Shown here one piece after another: positions 1 through 6,445 of a stretch of 8,537 nucleotides of DNA. Source of the stretch: Hungateiclostridiaceae bacterium UBA1305 (GTDB lineage Bacteria > Bacillota > Clostridia > Acetivibrionales > DTU013); the NCBI GenBank assembly GCA_002307275.1, contig DBTX01000039.1, forward strand, positions 1-8,537. Reading direction: 5' to 3'. How positions within the stretch are numbered: position 1 is the first letter of the stretch; every line of letters starts with the position of its first letter. The translations under genes were made by a program, and so were the position numbers. Under the pieces are notes generated by a model. That model was not told the origin of the DNA and searched no databases. It saw only the letters and a program-made list of their open reading frames with translations.

Positions 1-2
1 TG

Positions 3-1703
3 GGGCTTATGGTGCAGACGGATCTGCCGCTTTTTGGCGTAATGGGCAGAAGCAAATTCTGTGAAGGGGTAAAGCAGGCGGAGGAGATGGAGCGGTTGAT
101 CAGGAACCACCCTTCCTGCATCATGGTCACCTACATCAATGAGCCCTTTCCAAATGCATGCAACAGACCCCAGCGGTATCTGACTAGACCGGAACTGATG
201 GAGTTTTTCAAGGCGGCTGATATTGTGGTGAAGCTGAATAATCCCGACCGGGTCATCAAACATGTGGATGGCGATTATAATCCGCCTTCGGAAGCCTTGC
301 CGGACAATCACTGTTATCCCTGCTGGTACAACGCGCATGGAATTGACATTGGTAAATTGAACAAAGGCTGGTGGATGCCGGTGAAGCCCGGCTGGTACCA
401 TGGCTGCGGAGAATTTGGGGCTGAGGGTCTTGATCCTGTGGAGGTCATGCGGAAATATTATCCGTCGGAATGGCTGCCTCACAGCAGCGAAGAGGAAAAG
501 ACGTGGTCTCCCAACAGGATTGTCGGCGCTCAGACAGGGAACTTCCATTATTTTTTCTATGAAACCCCGGATACGCTGGAGGATTGGGTGACGGAGAGCC
601 AGAAGCACCAGAAGTGGGCAACCAGGATCATGACAGAAGCCTTCCGGCTTGACAGCCTGATGACCACTTTTGCAATTCATCTGTTCATTGATGCCTTCCC
701 ATCGGGTTGGATGAAAGCCATCATGGATGTGGAACGGCGTCCCAAGCCCGCATATTTTACCTATAGAGACGCATTGGAGCCTTTGAAGGTTATTATACGC
801 AGTGACAGGTTCAAGTTTTTTGAAGGGGACGATATAAAACTGGAGGCGTGGATATGCAATGACAAGACAGATGTGCCCAAGAATGCAGTACTTTGCATGC
901 AGATAGAAAATGAAGACGGAGTTCTTGCCGCATCAGCAGCGGATGCGGAGATCCCGGTTTGCAGCAGTAAATTCCAGGGCTTTATTTCATTTCAGGCCCC
1001 TGCGGTTCGGAAACGGACGGATATCACGATAAGATTGGGATTGAAGGACGCGAGAGGTGCGATTTTGAATGATACCGAAATGCTTGTTGAGGTATTCCCC
1101 AAGCTGGAGCAAAAAGAAACAATAAAAGTCTGGACAAACGGGAGTCCGGACGGGTTGGCAGCCAGACTTGCCCGGGAGCTCGGTTTGAAGGTTTCAGACG
1201 GATGTGTGCCTGAGGATGCGAACCTGATCCTTATTGATAACTGGCCGGACTTTGAAAAGGTTAAAAGCAGAATCAAAGAACTTGTATATAAGGGCGCCAA
1301 CCTCGTGCTGCTTGACCTGCAGCCGGGAACTTATGATCTGTTTGGCAGTACTATCAGCGTTAAGGAATGCAGTATGCTGCCTCTGCATTTTGCGGCACGG
1401 AATACGGGACATCCGTTGGTGGAAGGCCTCCGGTCCGATGATTTCAGATTGTGGTATGAGCCTGAGGCGGGCTATATCACTCCATTACTGGCGGCTACCT
1501 TCACGGGAGACGGATTTCAGCCTGTGCTGGCAAGCGGAAATACCAATGACCTGGGAGAATGGTGTCGTGTGATGGCCGCCGGGGAAAGAAAGCTTGGCAG
1601 GGGCAGCATCAGGGTTTGCCAGATAAAGCTTGCGGGCAGGACCGCCGCAAATCCAGTAGCTAAGATTTTTGCGGCGAGACTGGTTCTGCCCCGACTCGCC
1701 TGA
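3..1703 (+). CDS. Glycoside hydrolase family 2-type enzyme, 5' end cut off by the window
   Basis: This is the C-terminal part (about 566 residues) of a GH2-type retaining glycosidase (beta-galactosidase, beta-mannosidase or beta-glucuronidase relatives). The frame is open to the window edge and reads GLMVQTDLPLFG, which is a late TIM-barrel strand and not a true N-terminus, so the ATG at 9 is internal. Counting from that Met, residues 32-46 match the GH2 signature (RNHPS...INEP), with Glu45 (codon 141-143) as the expected acid/base. GCGEFGAEG follows at 132-140, with Glu135 as the likely nucleophile. The barrel ends near PKPAYFTYRDAL (245-256). An Ig-like beta-sandwich follows at about 260-365, then an alpha/beta domain at about 372-560 that looks like the GATase1-like domains appended to some beta-galactosidases. 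No secretion signal can be judged because the N-terminus is missing. It converges on the DUF1680 gene. Family assignment is firm; the sugar specificity cannot be called. Confidence 0.88.
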   Translation, partial: GLMVQTDLPLFGVMGRSKFCEGVKQAEEMERLIRNHPSCIMVTYINEPFPNACNRPQRYLTRPELMEFFKAADIVVKLNNPDRVIKHVDGDYNPPSEALPDNHCYPCWYNAHGIDIGKLNKGWWMPVKPGWYHGCGEFGAEGLDPVEVMRKYYPSEWLPHSSEEEKTWSPNRIVGAQTGNFHYFFYETPDTLEDWVTESQKHQKWATRIMTEAFRLDSLMTTFAIHLFIDAFPSGWMKAIMDVERRPKPAYFTYRDALEPLKVIIRSDRFKFFEGDDIKLEAWICNDKTDVPKNAVLCMQIENEDGVLAASAADAEIPVCSSKFQGFISFQAPAVRKRTDITIRLGLKDARGAILNDTEMLVEVFPKLEQKETIKVWTNGSPDGLAARLARELGLKVSDGCVPEDANLILIDNWPDFEKVKSRIKELVYKGANLVLLDLQPGTYDLFGSTISVKECSMLPLHFAARNTGHPLVEGLRSDDFRLWYEPEAGYITPLLAATFTGDGFQPVLASGNTNDLGEWCRVMAAGERKLGRGSIRVCQIKLAGRTAANPVAKIFAARLVLPRLA

Positions 1704-1725
1704 ACTTCGTGAAGCAAGGAAGAAT

Positions 1726-1762
1726 GAAAAAGGGGAAGCGAAAATATTACTTCTCCTTTTTC
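1726..1762. terminator. Bidirectional intrinsic terminator between convergent genes
   Basis: GAAAAAGGGGAAG (1726-1738) pairs with CTTCTCCTTTTTC (1750-1762) over 13 positions with a single G-T wobble, leaving an 11-nt loop. The G/C-rich inner stem is followed by a T run on both strands, so it can end the GH2 transcript (22 nt past its stop) and the minus-strand transcript (65 nt past the DUF1680 stop). Confidence 0.82.
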
Positions 1763-1819
1763 GAATGTTCATGAGACATCATACGCACTAAAGCAAAAAC
1801 ATAGGGAAAGTAATATTTT
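1741..1819. repeat. 12-nt inverted repeat overlapping the terminator loop
   Basis: AAAATATTACTT at 1741-1752 is matched exactly by its reverse complement AAGTAATATTTT at 1808-1819. The first arm covers most of the terminator loop and the start of its descending stem, so the two structures cannot form together. It is A+T rich and could be chance. Confidence 0.45.
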
Positions 1820-1827
1820 AACTGCTC

Positions 1828-3816
1828 CTAAAGTACCTTTGGAAACACTGTCAAGCGCAGACGGGTACAGCCATATGGAACGAGTGTAACCGTTTCTTCC
1901 TTGTCTTCCAGCCGATTTCTAATCGTGTGGGAGTCAGGAAGCTTTGGCGTGAATTCCAGAGGCTCCAGTATCATTGTGCAACCGCACTTCTGCATGGTTT
2001 TCATATTCACGATTTCATCGTCTGTTTCTTCAAAAGGAGGGTTCTTTACAGTTTTCCAGTCCTTCACCTTTCGTGCAGGAACGAGAAGCCTGACAGGAGC
2101 TTCCTTTGACCACCACGGAATACCTGATGCCGCTTCCTCGACTATTTTAATGTTTTCTGCAAGGCATTCCCCGTCTATATCCAGCGCATAATTCCAGGGG
2201 CTTGACGGGGTGACCGTATAAGCCGGGAAGGCCTTTGTCTGCCGTGGTTCATATATATCAACCTGCCAGTCTTCCTGTATTTTAAGAGAATATACGATTG
2301 GACCTCTCTCGATGGATATGCCTCCCTGCGGCCAATGGCGAAGGGTTAAATCCATTGGCAGCTTAAGAGTTATTGAATCACCGGGATTAAATAACCTATT
2401 GATAACTGTAAATGTGCCTGGGTTGCAGGTAGTCTCCAAAAGCAGCCCGTTTAAATGAATTTCAGCGGTTTTGCACCATCCGGGTATCCGCAGCTTCAAA
2501 GAGAACTTTACGGGTTTGTTACAGATGATCTTGAAATGAATTATATCGGAGAAGGGATAGTCTGTTTCCTCGACAATCGTAACTTCAGTGTCATCGGAAT
2601 CGCCAATCCTTTCAGTTACGGTACTCGGACCGTACAATGCCGAAACAAGGCTTCCGTCTTCCCCGCGCAACCACATTCTTGATGCATAATTGGGCATGAT
2701 CCGGTTTACATTGCCGGCACAGCACTCCGGGTAATGATGCGGCTGATAGGCCATCCTCGGTGTCCTTGGAAAGCTTCCGCTGTGATTGCTGTTGGGTGCG
2801 GCTATTACCTGGTTGGGGCAGGATATGTACTGAAAGGATTTGAATGCGGGTCCAATGGCTCCCTGCGCTGCGTTAAAGCAGGCTTTTTCTATTTTGTCGG
2901 CATAATCCGTGTTTCCTGTAATCATCAGCAGGTATCCAAGGCTCCACGTAAAATCAGCAATGTCACAGGTCTCGTGCCCATCCTCGCAGTTCTTTCCGTG
3001 GACAGCTTCGGCAGCGCTATGAACTCCATCAGCCAGCATTGCGTCTCTGTCAATCTTTTTATAGGCATTGACAGAAGCATTGAGAAATTCTTCTTTTCCC
3101 GTATATTTGTACAGGATGGCGCCGATTTTAGCCACCTCATTAAAGGTAACGCCATGGGCGGATATTTTTCTGTCGGATAATAGATTGATTAATGAGGTAT
3201 CATCATATCTGCCGGATTCGTCCAAATTTTTATTATAGAGGTCAAAAGCCTTGACTGCGATGGAAAGCAGCTTTTCATCCCCGGTTTTTTCATAAAGCCA
3301 GAGGATGTTTTCAACATTGACGATTTCCCGCCCGTGAGAGTAGTCGGAATAGCCGGATAAATAGTGATTCTTCACTGCTTCAATAATGCCGGGATCTCCC
3401 GTCGCAGAATAATGGGCGATAAGCGCTCTGAAAAAAACCGCATGGGGCCATTGGTTGTTTTTGTTCGGCTTTTTAAGCTCTTCGGGCCCTATAAAACCGT
3501 CCTCTCCGGCATTTTGCAGGCATTCCTCAAACTGCTTTACTGCCTTTTTCAGCAGGCTTTTGTCCCGCAGCAGGTGTCCGCAGCGAACCAGGCCGTCAAG
3601 CCAGTACGAAATCTGCTCATAAGGCCACCATCCGTCAAAGCCGCCATCCAGCAATTTCTGAAAGGACCAGCAGCTCGAATCAAAGGGGTATCCTATTTCA
3701 TCCAGGTGTCCTGTTAACCCGTCTTTTTGTGCATTTAAATATTCCTTCAACCACCCGGCAGGTTCAATTGAGGATAATGGAAGCTCTTCGAAAGCAGAAT
3801 ATTTTTTCAGGGACAT
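1828..3816 (-). CDS. DUF1680 / GH127-type glycoside hydrolase (putative beta-L-arabinofuranosidase relative)
   Basis: The 662-residue protein has no signal peptide and is presumably cytoplasmic. An alpha/alpha-barrel half (about 15-390) is followed by beta-sandwich segments that end in LVPYGCTRLRLTVFP, a typical DUF1680 tail. Characterised GH127 enzymes (Bifidobacterium longum HypBA1) release beta-L-arabinofuranose using a zinc-bound cysteine nucleophile, with ligands from an E-x-C and a C-C motif. Both are here: Glu282 and Cys284 in HETCD, and Cys365-Cys366 in ECCAGN. Glu270 (SAAEAVHG) is a plausible acid/base. The C-C context is CCAGN, not the CCPPN I recall for characterised members, so this is probably a divergent subfamily of uncertain substrate. 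The start at 3816 is chosen because GGAGGA lies 7 nt upstream; longer readings overlap the regulator's stop and lack a site. It is second in an operon, 22 nt after the regulator. The stop is TAG. Confidence 0.9.
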   Translation of the reverse strand: MSLKKYSAFEELPLSSIEPAGWLKEYLNAQKDGLTGHLDEIGYPFDSSCWSFQKLLDGGFDGWWPYEQISYWLDGLVRCGHLLRDKSLLKKAVKQFEECLQNAGEDGFIGPEELKKPNKNNQWPHAVFFRALIAHYSATGDPGIIEAVKNHYLSGYSDYSHGREIVNVENILWLYEKTGDEKLLSIAVKAFDLYNKNLDESGRYDDTSLINLLSDRKISAHGVTFNEVAKIGAILYKYTGKEEFLNASVNAYKKIDRDAMLADGVHSAAEAVHGKNCEDGHETCDIADFTWSLGYLLMITGNTDYADKIEKACFNAAQGAIGPAFKSFQYISCPNQVIAAPNSNHSGSFPRTPRMAYQPHHYPECCAGNVNRIMPNYASRMWLRGEDGSLVSALYGPSTVTERIGDSDDTEVTIVEETDYPFSDIIHFKIICNKPVKFSLKLRIPGWCKTAEIHLNGLLLETTCNPGTFTVINRLFNPGDSITLKLPMDLTLRHWPQGGISIERGPIVYSLKIQEDWQVDIYEPRQTKAFPAYTVTPSSPWNYALDIDGECLAENIKIVEEAASGIPWWSKEAPVRLLVPARKVKDWKTVKNPPFEETDDEIVNMKTMQKCGCTMILEPLEFTPKLPDSHTIRNRLEDKEETVTLVPYGCTRLRLTVFPKVL

Positions 3817-3823
3817 GCAAATT

Positions 3824-3829
3824 TCCTCC
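3824..3829 (-). promoter_or_regulatory. Ribosome binding site of the DUF1680 gene
   Basis: GGAGGA on the minus strand lies 7 nt before the ATG at 3816. It sits inside the 22-nt gap after the regulator's stop codon. It decides the start in favour of MSLKKYS rather than the in-frame ATGs at 3855 and 3885 inside the regulator gene. Confidence 0.85.
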
Positions 3830-3838
3830 GTAATTTTG

Positions 3839-6106
3839 TTATTTGGTGTCTTCATGTATTTTGCCCGTGCATTGTCTGTAAACATTGGGGGTTACGCCGG
3901 TTGCCTTTTTAAAGGTGGCATAGAAATATCCGCTGTTGGAAAAACCAATTTCTTCAACAATTTCATTGACGGAAATGTCGGTCGCAGACAGGAATTCCTT
4001 CGCTTTTTCCAGACGGATTTCATTGATATAATCTGCGACCGATTTGGAGGCAATCTTTTTAAACAGCCTTCCAAGGTAGATGGAGGACATGTTCACGGAA
4101 TCGGCTATTGAATCGAGGGACAGGTTTTTATCCGTATAGCTGTTTCTGACTTTTTCCATCACTTTATTTACCAGTGAATTATATTTTGCCGACTTTTTAT
4201 AGTCAATCCTGGTATTGATGTTCTCAATGATTTGATCGAACATTAAAAAGAATTGCTCTTCCACCTCTTCCAGGGTTTCCAGGCTATTCAGCATGGAAGT
4301 GAATCCGCTGAACTTATAAGGAGTTGCCAGATCCACATCTTTTTCCAGGGAGTCTACGGCGATGTTAATGGCTATCAGCAGCCTTAACAAGGTCAGGTTA
4401 AGGATATTGAAGGAACAGGTCAGGGTCTGCTTGATCATTTCACGATAGATACTTTTTGCACTGTCGGATTTCCCTACCATCAGTGCTTCGACCAGTTCTT
4501 TTTCCTTTGTGATGGGGTAAGTGTAATTCGGGTCGATATTTGCCATAATTTCAGCCACATACAGGATTGAACCATGTCCGTGAAATATTCTATGATGGAC
4601 ATAAATCAGAGCCTGGTCATAAAGGAATTTCAGATCGTCGGCCATATTCCCCTGGAATGTGACTACAGAGGTGAAAGAAAATTGAAGATGCTCGGACACG
4701 ACCTCTTGCAGCTTCCGGATAATCGGATCAATTACAGCTTTGGAAGCATTGAAATTATTATTCTTTCGGGTCAGGATCAATACGACATGGTCATCTCCCG
4801 AATCAATTCCTTCGGCTGTGAAAGTCTCTGAAAAGAGTTCGGAGGCTATATTTATCAATGAAAATTTATACAAGCTTCTATCTATAGAGGTAAATTTATT
4901 GCAGAAATCAGAGAAATGATCAATTTTAAAGAGAACCAGTACGATTTCGGATTCTAGCTTAATCAGGATATTCAATTCTGAGAAATCGGGTTGGAGGTCT
5001 TGTGCGTTTTGATGCAGTCCTTCATGAAGAATTTTTCTCAGGAATTCCTGCTTGACCTCGTAAAACCGGTTTCTTTTTTCTGATTCAAGCTTGCTTATCT
5101 TTACAGCCATGCGATTGATTGGTTTGTATAATCTACGGGATATGAAAAGGGAGGACAGCAACCCGCAGAATAGGATCAGGACCCCTATGATGATGGTCAG
5201 ATACCTCATTCTGTCGATTTTGCTTACAATATTTTTATAAGGGGTAAGCCGGATGAATTTCCAGCCGATCGAGTCCGAAGAGACATAAGTTACAAGAGAC
5301 CTGACACCGTCGATATCCGATAGGAAGACCCCTGAATTCATCGGTGCACTTAATACCTGCCTGATATATTTTTTGTCTGAAACATCAGTTAGCAAGGATG
5401 TATTATGAGCATTGTTGATGATCCTGCCTTGAGAGTCAATAATAAAAATATCCCCCTCATTATTTGTTTCCATGGAAGTAATAATATCCCGGATCCATTC
5501 AGCTGAGATGTTCAGGATGATGGAGCTAGGTATTTTATCGGGATTTGTCGGAAAGTCATTTAAAACAAAGGAATATACATTGGAAGTCTTTTCATCACGG
5601 CTTTTTGCAGGAATAATCCGGGGGATTGGATTTTGCAGGTTATATTGACCGGGGTTTTCCAGAATATCCAGCACTGACGAGTCTGAAAAGGAGGCCTTGC
5701 CTTCAACCCCATTATCCAATGTGGAATAAAAAGTATCTGTCCGGCTGTTAAAAACATAGATGGATTGAATAAACGGCGAAGAGGATTTATAAGCGCTTAA
5801 GCGGTCCAGAGAAACAGATAGTTGCGGATAGTCCGGGTTCAGATTATTTAAAAGGTACGTTATGTTCGAATCCGAATACAGCTGTTTAGCCATAGTTTTT
5901 GCGGAAAATGTCATAAAGGTGGCACTGTAGCTTATCTGCGACAAGCTGTCTTTAATATAGGAATTTATGATTGAAAGGGATATATTGCTGAAGTTGACAT
6001 AGAAAATTGCGGATAAAACAAAAATTGTTACAGATATGGAAATCGTCAAATATAGAAATATTTTAGAATAGATCTTATTTTTACTTTCCATAGATCTCAG
6101 CTTCAT
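3839..6106 (-). CDS. Membrane-bound AraC-family transcriptional regulator with extracellular Cache-like sensor (YtdP type)
   Basis: This 755-residue one-component sensor-regulator has a membrane segment at about 16-38 (IFLYLTISISVTIFVLSAIF) and an extracellular region at about 39-301. That region includes GDIFIIDSQGRIINN and DSIGWKFIRLTPY, which are typical of dCache domains. A second membrane segment follows at about 302-323, then a short HAMP-like start (RRLYKPINRM). A cytoplasmic linker at about 380-560 resembles the degenerate GGDEF-like region of YesN/YtdP proteins. A double helix-turn-helix AraC domain occupies about 649-744 (LSLDSIADSVNMSSIYLGRLFKK...ISVNEIVEEIGFS...TPNVYRQ). The start at 6106 is supported by GGGGGTG 8 nt upstream; the promoter at 6132-6160 excludes longer readings, whose ATGs (6130, 6187) lie at or upstream of the predicted transcript start. 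It is divergent from the permease genes, which it probably activates, and is followed by the DUF1680 gene. Length and architecture are normal for the family. Confidence 0.92.
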   Translation of the reverse strand: MKLRSMESKNKIYSKIFLYLTISISVTIFVLSAIFYVNFSNISLSIINSYIKDSLSQISYSATFMTFSAKTMAKQLYSDSNITYLLNNLNPDYPQLSVSLDRLSAYKSSSPFIQSIYVFNSRTDTFYSTLDNGVEGKASFSDSSVLDILENPGQYNLQNPIPRIIPAKSRDEKTSNVYSFVLNDFPTNPDKIPSSIILNISAEWIRDIITSMETNNEGDIFIIDSQGRIINNAHNTSLLTDVSDKKYIRQVLSAPMNSGVFLSDIDGVRSLVTYVSSDSIGWKFIRLTPYKNIVSKIDRMRYLTIIIGVLILFCGLLSSLFISRRLYKPINRMAVKISKLESEKRNRFYEVKQEFLRKILHEGLHQNAQDLQPDFSELNILIKLESEIVLVLFKIDHFSDFCNKFTSIDRSLYKFSLINIASELFSETFTAEGIDSGDDHVVLILTRKNNNFNASKAVIDPIIRKLQEVVSEHLQFSFTSVVTFQGNMADDLKFLYDQALIYVHHRIFHGHGSILYVAEIMANIDPNYTYPITKEKELVEALMVGKSDSAKSIYREMIKQTLTCSFNILNLTLLRLLIAINIAVDSLEKDVDLATPYKFSGFTSMLNSLETLEEVEEQFFLMFDQIIENINTRIDYKKSAKYNSLVNKVMEKVRNSYTDKNLSLDSIADSVNMSSIYLGRLFKKIASKSVADYINEIRLEKAKEFLSATDISVNEIVEEIGFSNSGYFYATFKKATGVTPNVYRQCTGKIHEDTK

Positions 6107-6114
6107 TTTGTCAG

Positions 6115-6121
6115 CACCCCC
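6115..6121 (-). promoter_or_regulatory. Ribosome binding site of the AraC regulator gene
   Basis: GGGGGTG on the minus strand lies 8 nt before the ATG at 6106. It is not a canonical GGAGG but is the only purine-rich site in the short leader, so it fixes the start. Confidence 0.6.
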
Positions 6122-6131
6122 ATGTTTCATA

Positions 6132-6160
6132 ATTATATTTTGATTGAGATGATTAGTCAA
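6132..6160 (-). promoter_or_regulatory. Sigma-A type promoter of the regulator/DUF1680 operon
   Basis: On the minus strand, TTGACT (6160-6155) and TATAAT (6137-6132) are separated by exactly 17 nt, giving 11 of 12 consensus positions. Transcription should start near 6125, about 19 nt before the regulator's ATG. No promoter was noticed in the 22-nt gap before the DUF1680 gene, so this promoter probably drives both genes. Confidence 0.85.
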
Positions 6161-6264
6161 TGTTAGGGAATGACAAGAAGTTGACACCTGAAGTGCCCTA
6201 AAATCAAGTAGTCCAACATAATTAACGACAAAAATCTCACTGTCATGTTTAGAATTCGGAGTAG

Positions 6265-6279
6265 GATAATCAAATTATC
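6265..6279. repeat. 15-nt perfect palindrome, possible operator
   Basis: GATAAT-CAA-ATTATC has 6-nt arms and a 3-nt spacer. It lies about 26 nt upstream of the direct repeats before the transporter promoter. AraC proteins usually bind direct rather than inverted repeats, so if it is functional a different protein may read it. Confidence 0.35.
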
Positions 6280-6290
6280 TGACGGATATG

Positions 6291-6307
6291 TGCAGTATTT
6301 GCAGTAT
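6291..6307 (+). repeat. Direct repeat TGCAGTAT x2, candidate AraC activator site
   Basis: TGCAGTAT occurs at 6291-6298 and again at 6300-6307, a 9-nt period, close to one helical turn. The second copy overlaps the weak -35 of the transporter promoter, where AraC-family activators commonly bind with their two helix-turn-helix units in successive major grooves. The repeat is seen directly; its role is inferred. Confidence 0.45.
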
Positions 6308-6333
6308 ACGGTTGATGAAGGTGTTTCTATAAT
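6305..6333 (+). promoter_or_regulatory. Probable activator-dependent promoter of the ABC transporter operon
   Basis: A perfect TATAAT (6328-6333) has only TATACG (6305-6310, 3 of 6 consensus positions) at the 17-nt spacing. A good -10 with a poor -35 next to a direct repeat fits a promoter that needs an activator, here presumably the divergent AraC protein. The start site would be near 6340, giving a leader of about 105 nt before the permease ATG. Confidence 0.5.
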
Positions 6334-6383
6334 CAAGATGTGATTCGTCATGCAACTGATACAAAACATGATTTGCCGTTTTT

Positions 6384-6427
6384 GCGGAACTGAAACTACT
6401 TTACCAGCGGAACTGAAATCACTTTAC
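6384..6427 (+). repeat. Tandem 21-nt repeat in the transporter leader
   Basis: Two copies (6384-6404 and 6407-6427) share GCGGAACTGAAA and ACTTTAC and differ only where CT in the first is TC in the second, so 19 of 21 positions match with a period of 23 nt. A third ACTTTAC sits at 6452-6458 just inside the permease gene. The repeats end 3 nt before the ribosome site. They may be an operator, an RNA-level element or a simple duplication. Confidence 0.7.
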
Positions 6428-6430
6428 AAA

Positions 6431-6437
6431 GGAAGGG
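6431..6437 (+). promoter_or_regulatory. Ribosome binding site of the first permease gene
   Basis: GGAAGGG lies 8 nt before the ATG at 6446. It decides that start over the in-frame ATG at 6350, whose extra 32 residues are encoded by the repeat-containing leader and do not resemble a permease N-terminus. Confidence 0.75.
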
Positions 6438-6445
6438 ACAAAATA

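Larger units (their letters stand above)
6107..6445. other. Divergent control region between regulator and transporter genes
   Basis: This 339-nt gap carries no supported gene. From the regulator side it holds the regulator's ribosome site and promoter (6115-6160), then a stretch with no recognised signal (6161-6264). A 15-nt palindrome (6265-6279), two copies of TGCAGTAT (6291-6307), a TATAAT with poor -35 facing the permeases (6305-6333), a tandem 21-nt repeat (6384-6427) and the permease ribosome site (6431-6437) follow. It lies between a regulator and its probable target genes, so operators are expected here. No catabolite-repression (cre) site was recognised. Confidence 0.75.

Noticed and set aside
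2734..3180. 148-codon plus-strand open frame inside the DUF1680 gene
   Set aside because: It is antisense to a clearly conserved catalytic region and has no independent protein-family signal.
6181..6204. Plus-strand TTGACA followed by TAAAAT, as a possible transporter promoter
   Set aside because: The spacing is only 12 nt, too short for sigma-A; no -10-like sequence lies at 16-18 nt.
6245..6343. A 32-codon open frame (MFRIRSRIIKLS...) in the divergent control region
   Set aside because: No ribosome site precedes its ATG, it spans the palindrome, the direct repeats and the TATAAT of the transporter promoter, and it resembles nothing I recognise.
6163..6369. Minus-strand open frame of 68 codons across the control region
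   Set aside because: It runs through both promoters and has no ribosome site or recognisable protein pattern.
6350..6445. 32-residue N-terminal extension of the first permease
   Set aside because: No ribosome site before 6350; the extension is encoded by the tandem repeat and is unlike permease N-termini, while 6446 has a good site.
6107..6445. A catabolite-repression (cre) operator or riboswitch in the control region
   Set aside because: No good match to the cre consensus and no recognisable riboswitch core could be read by eye; a covariance-model scan would be needed to exclude one.
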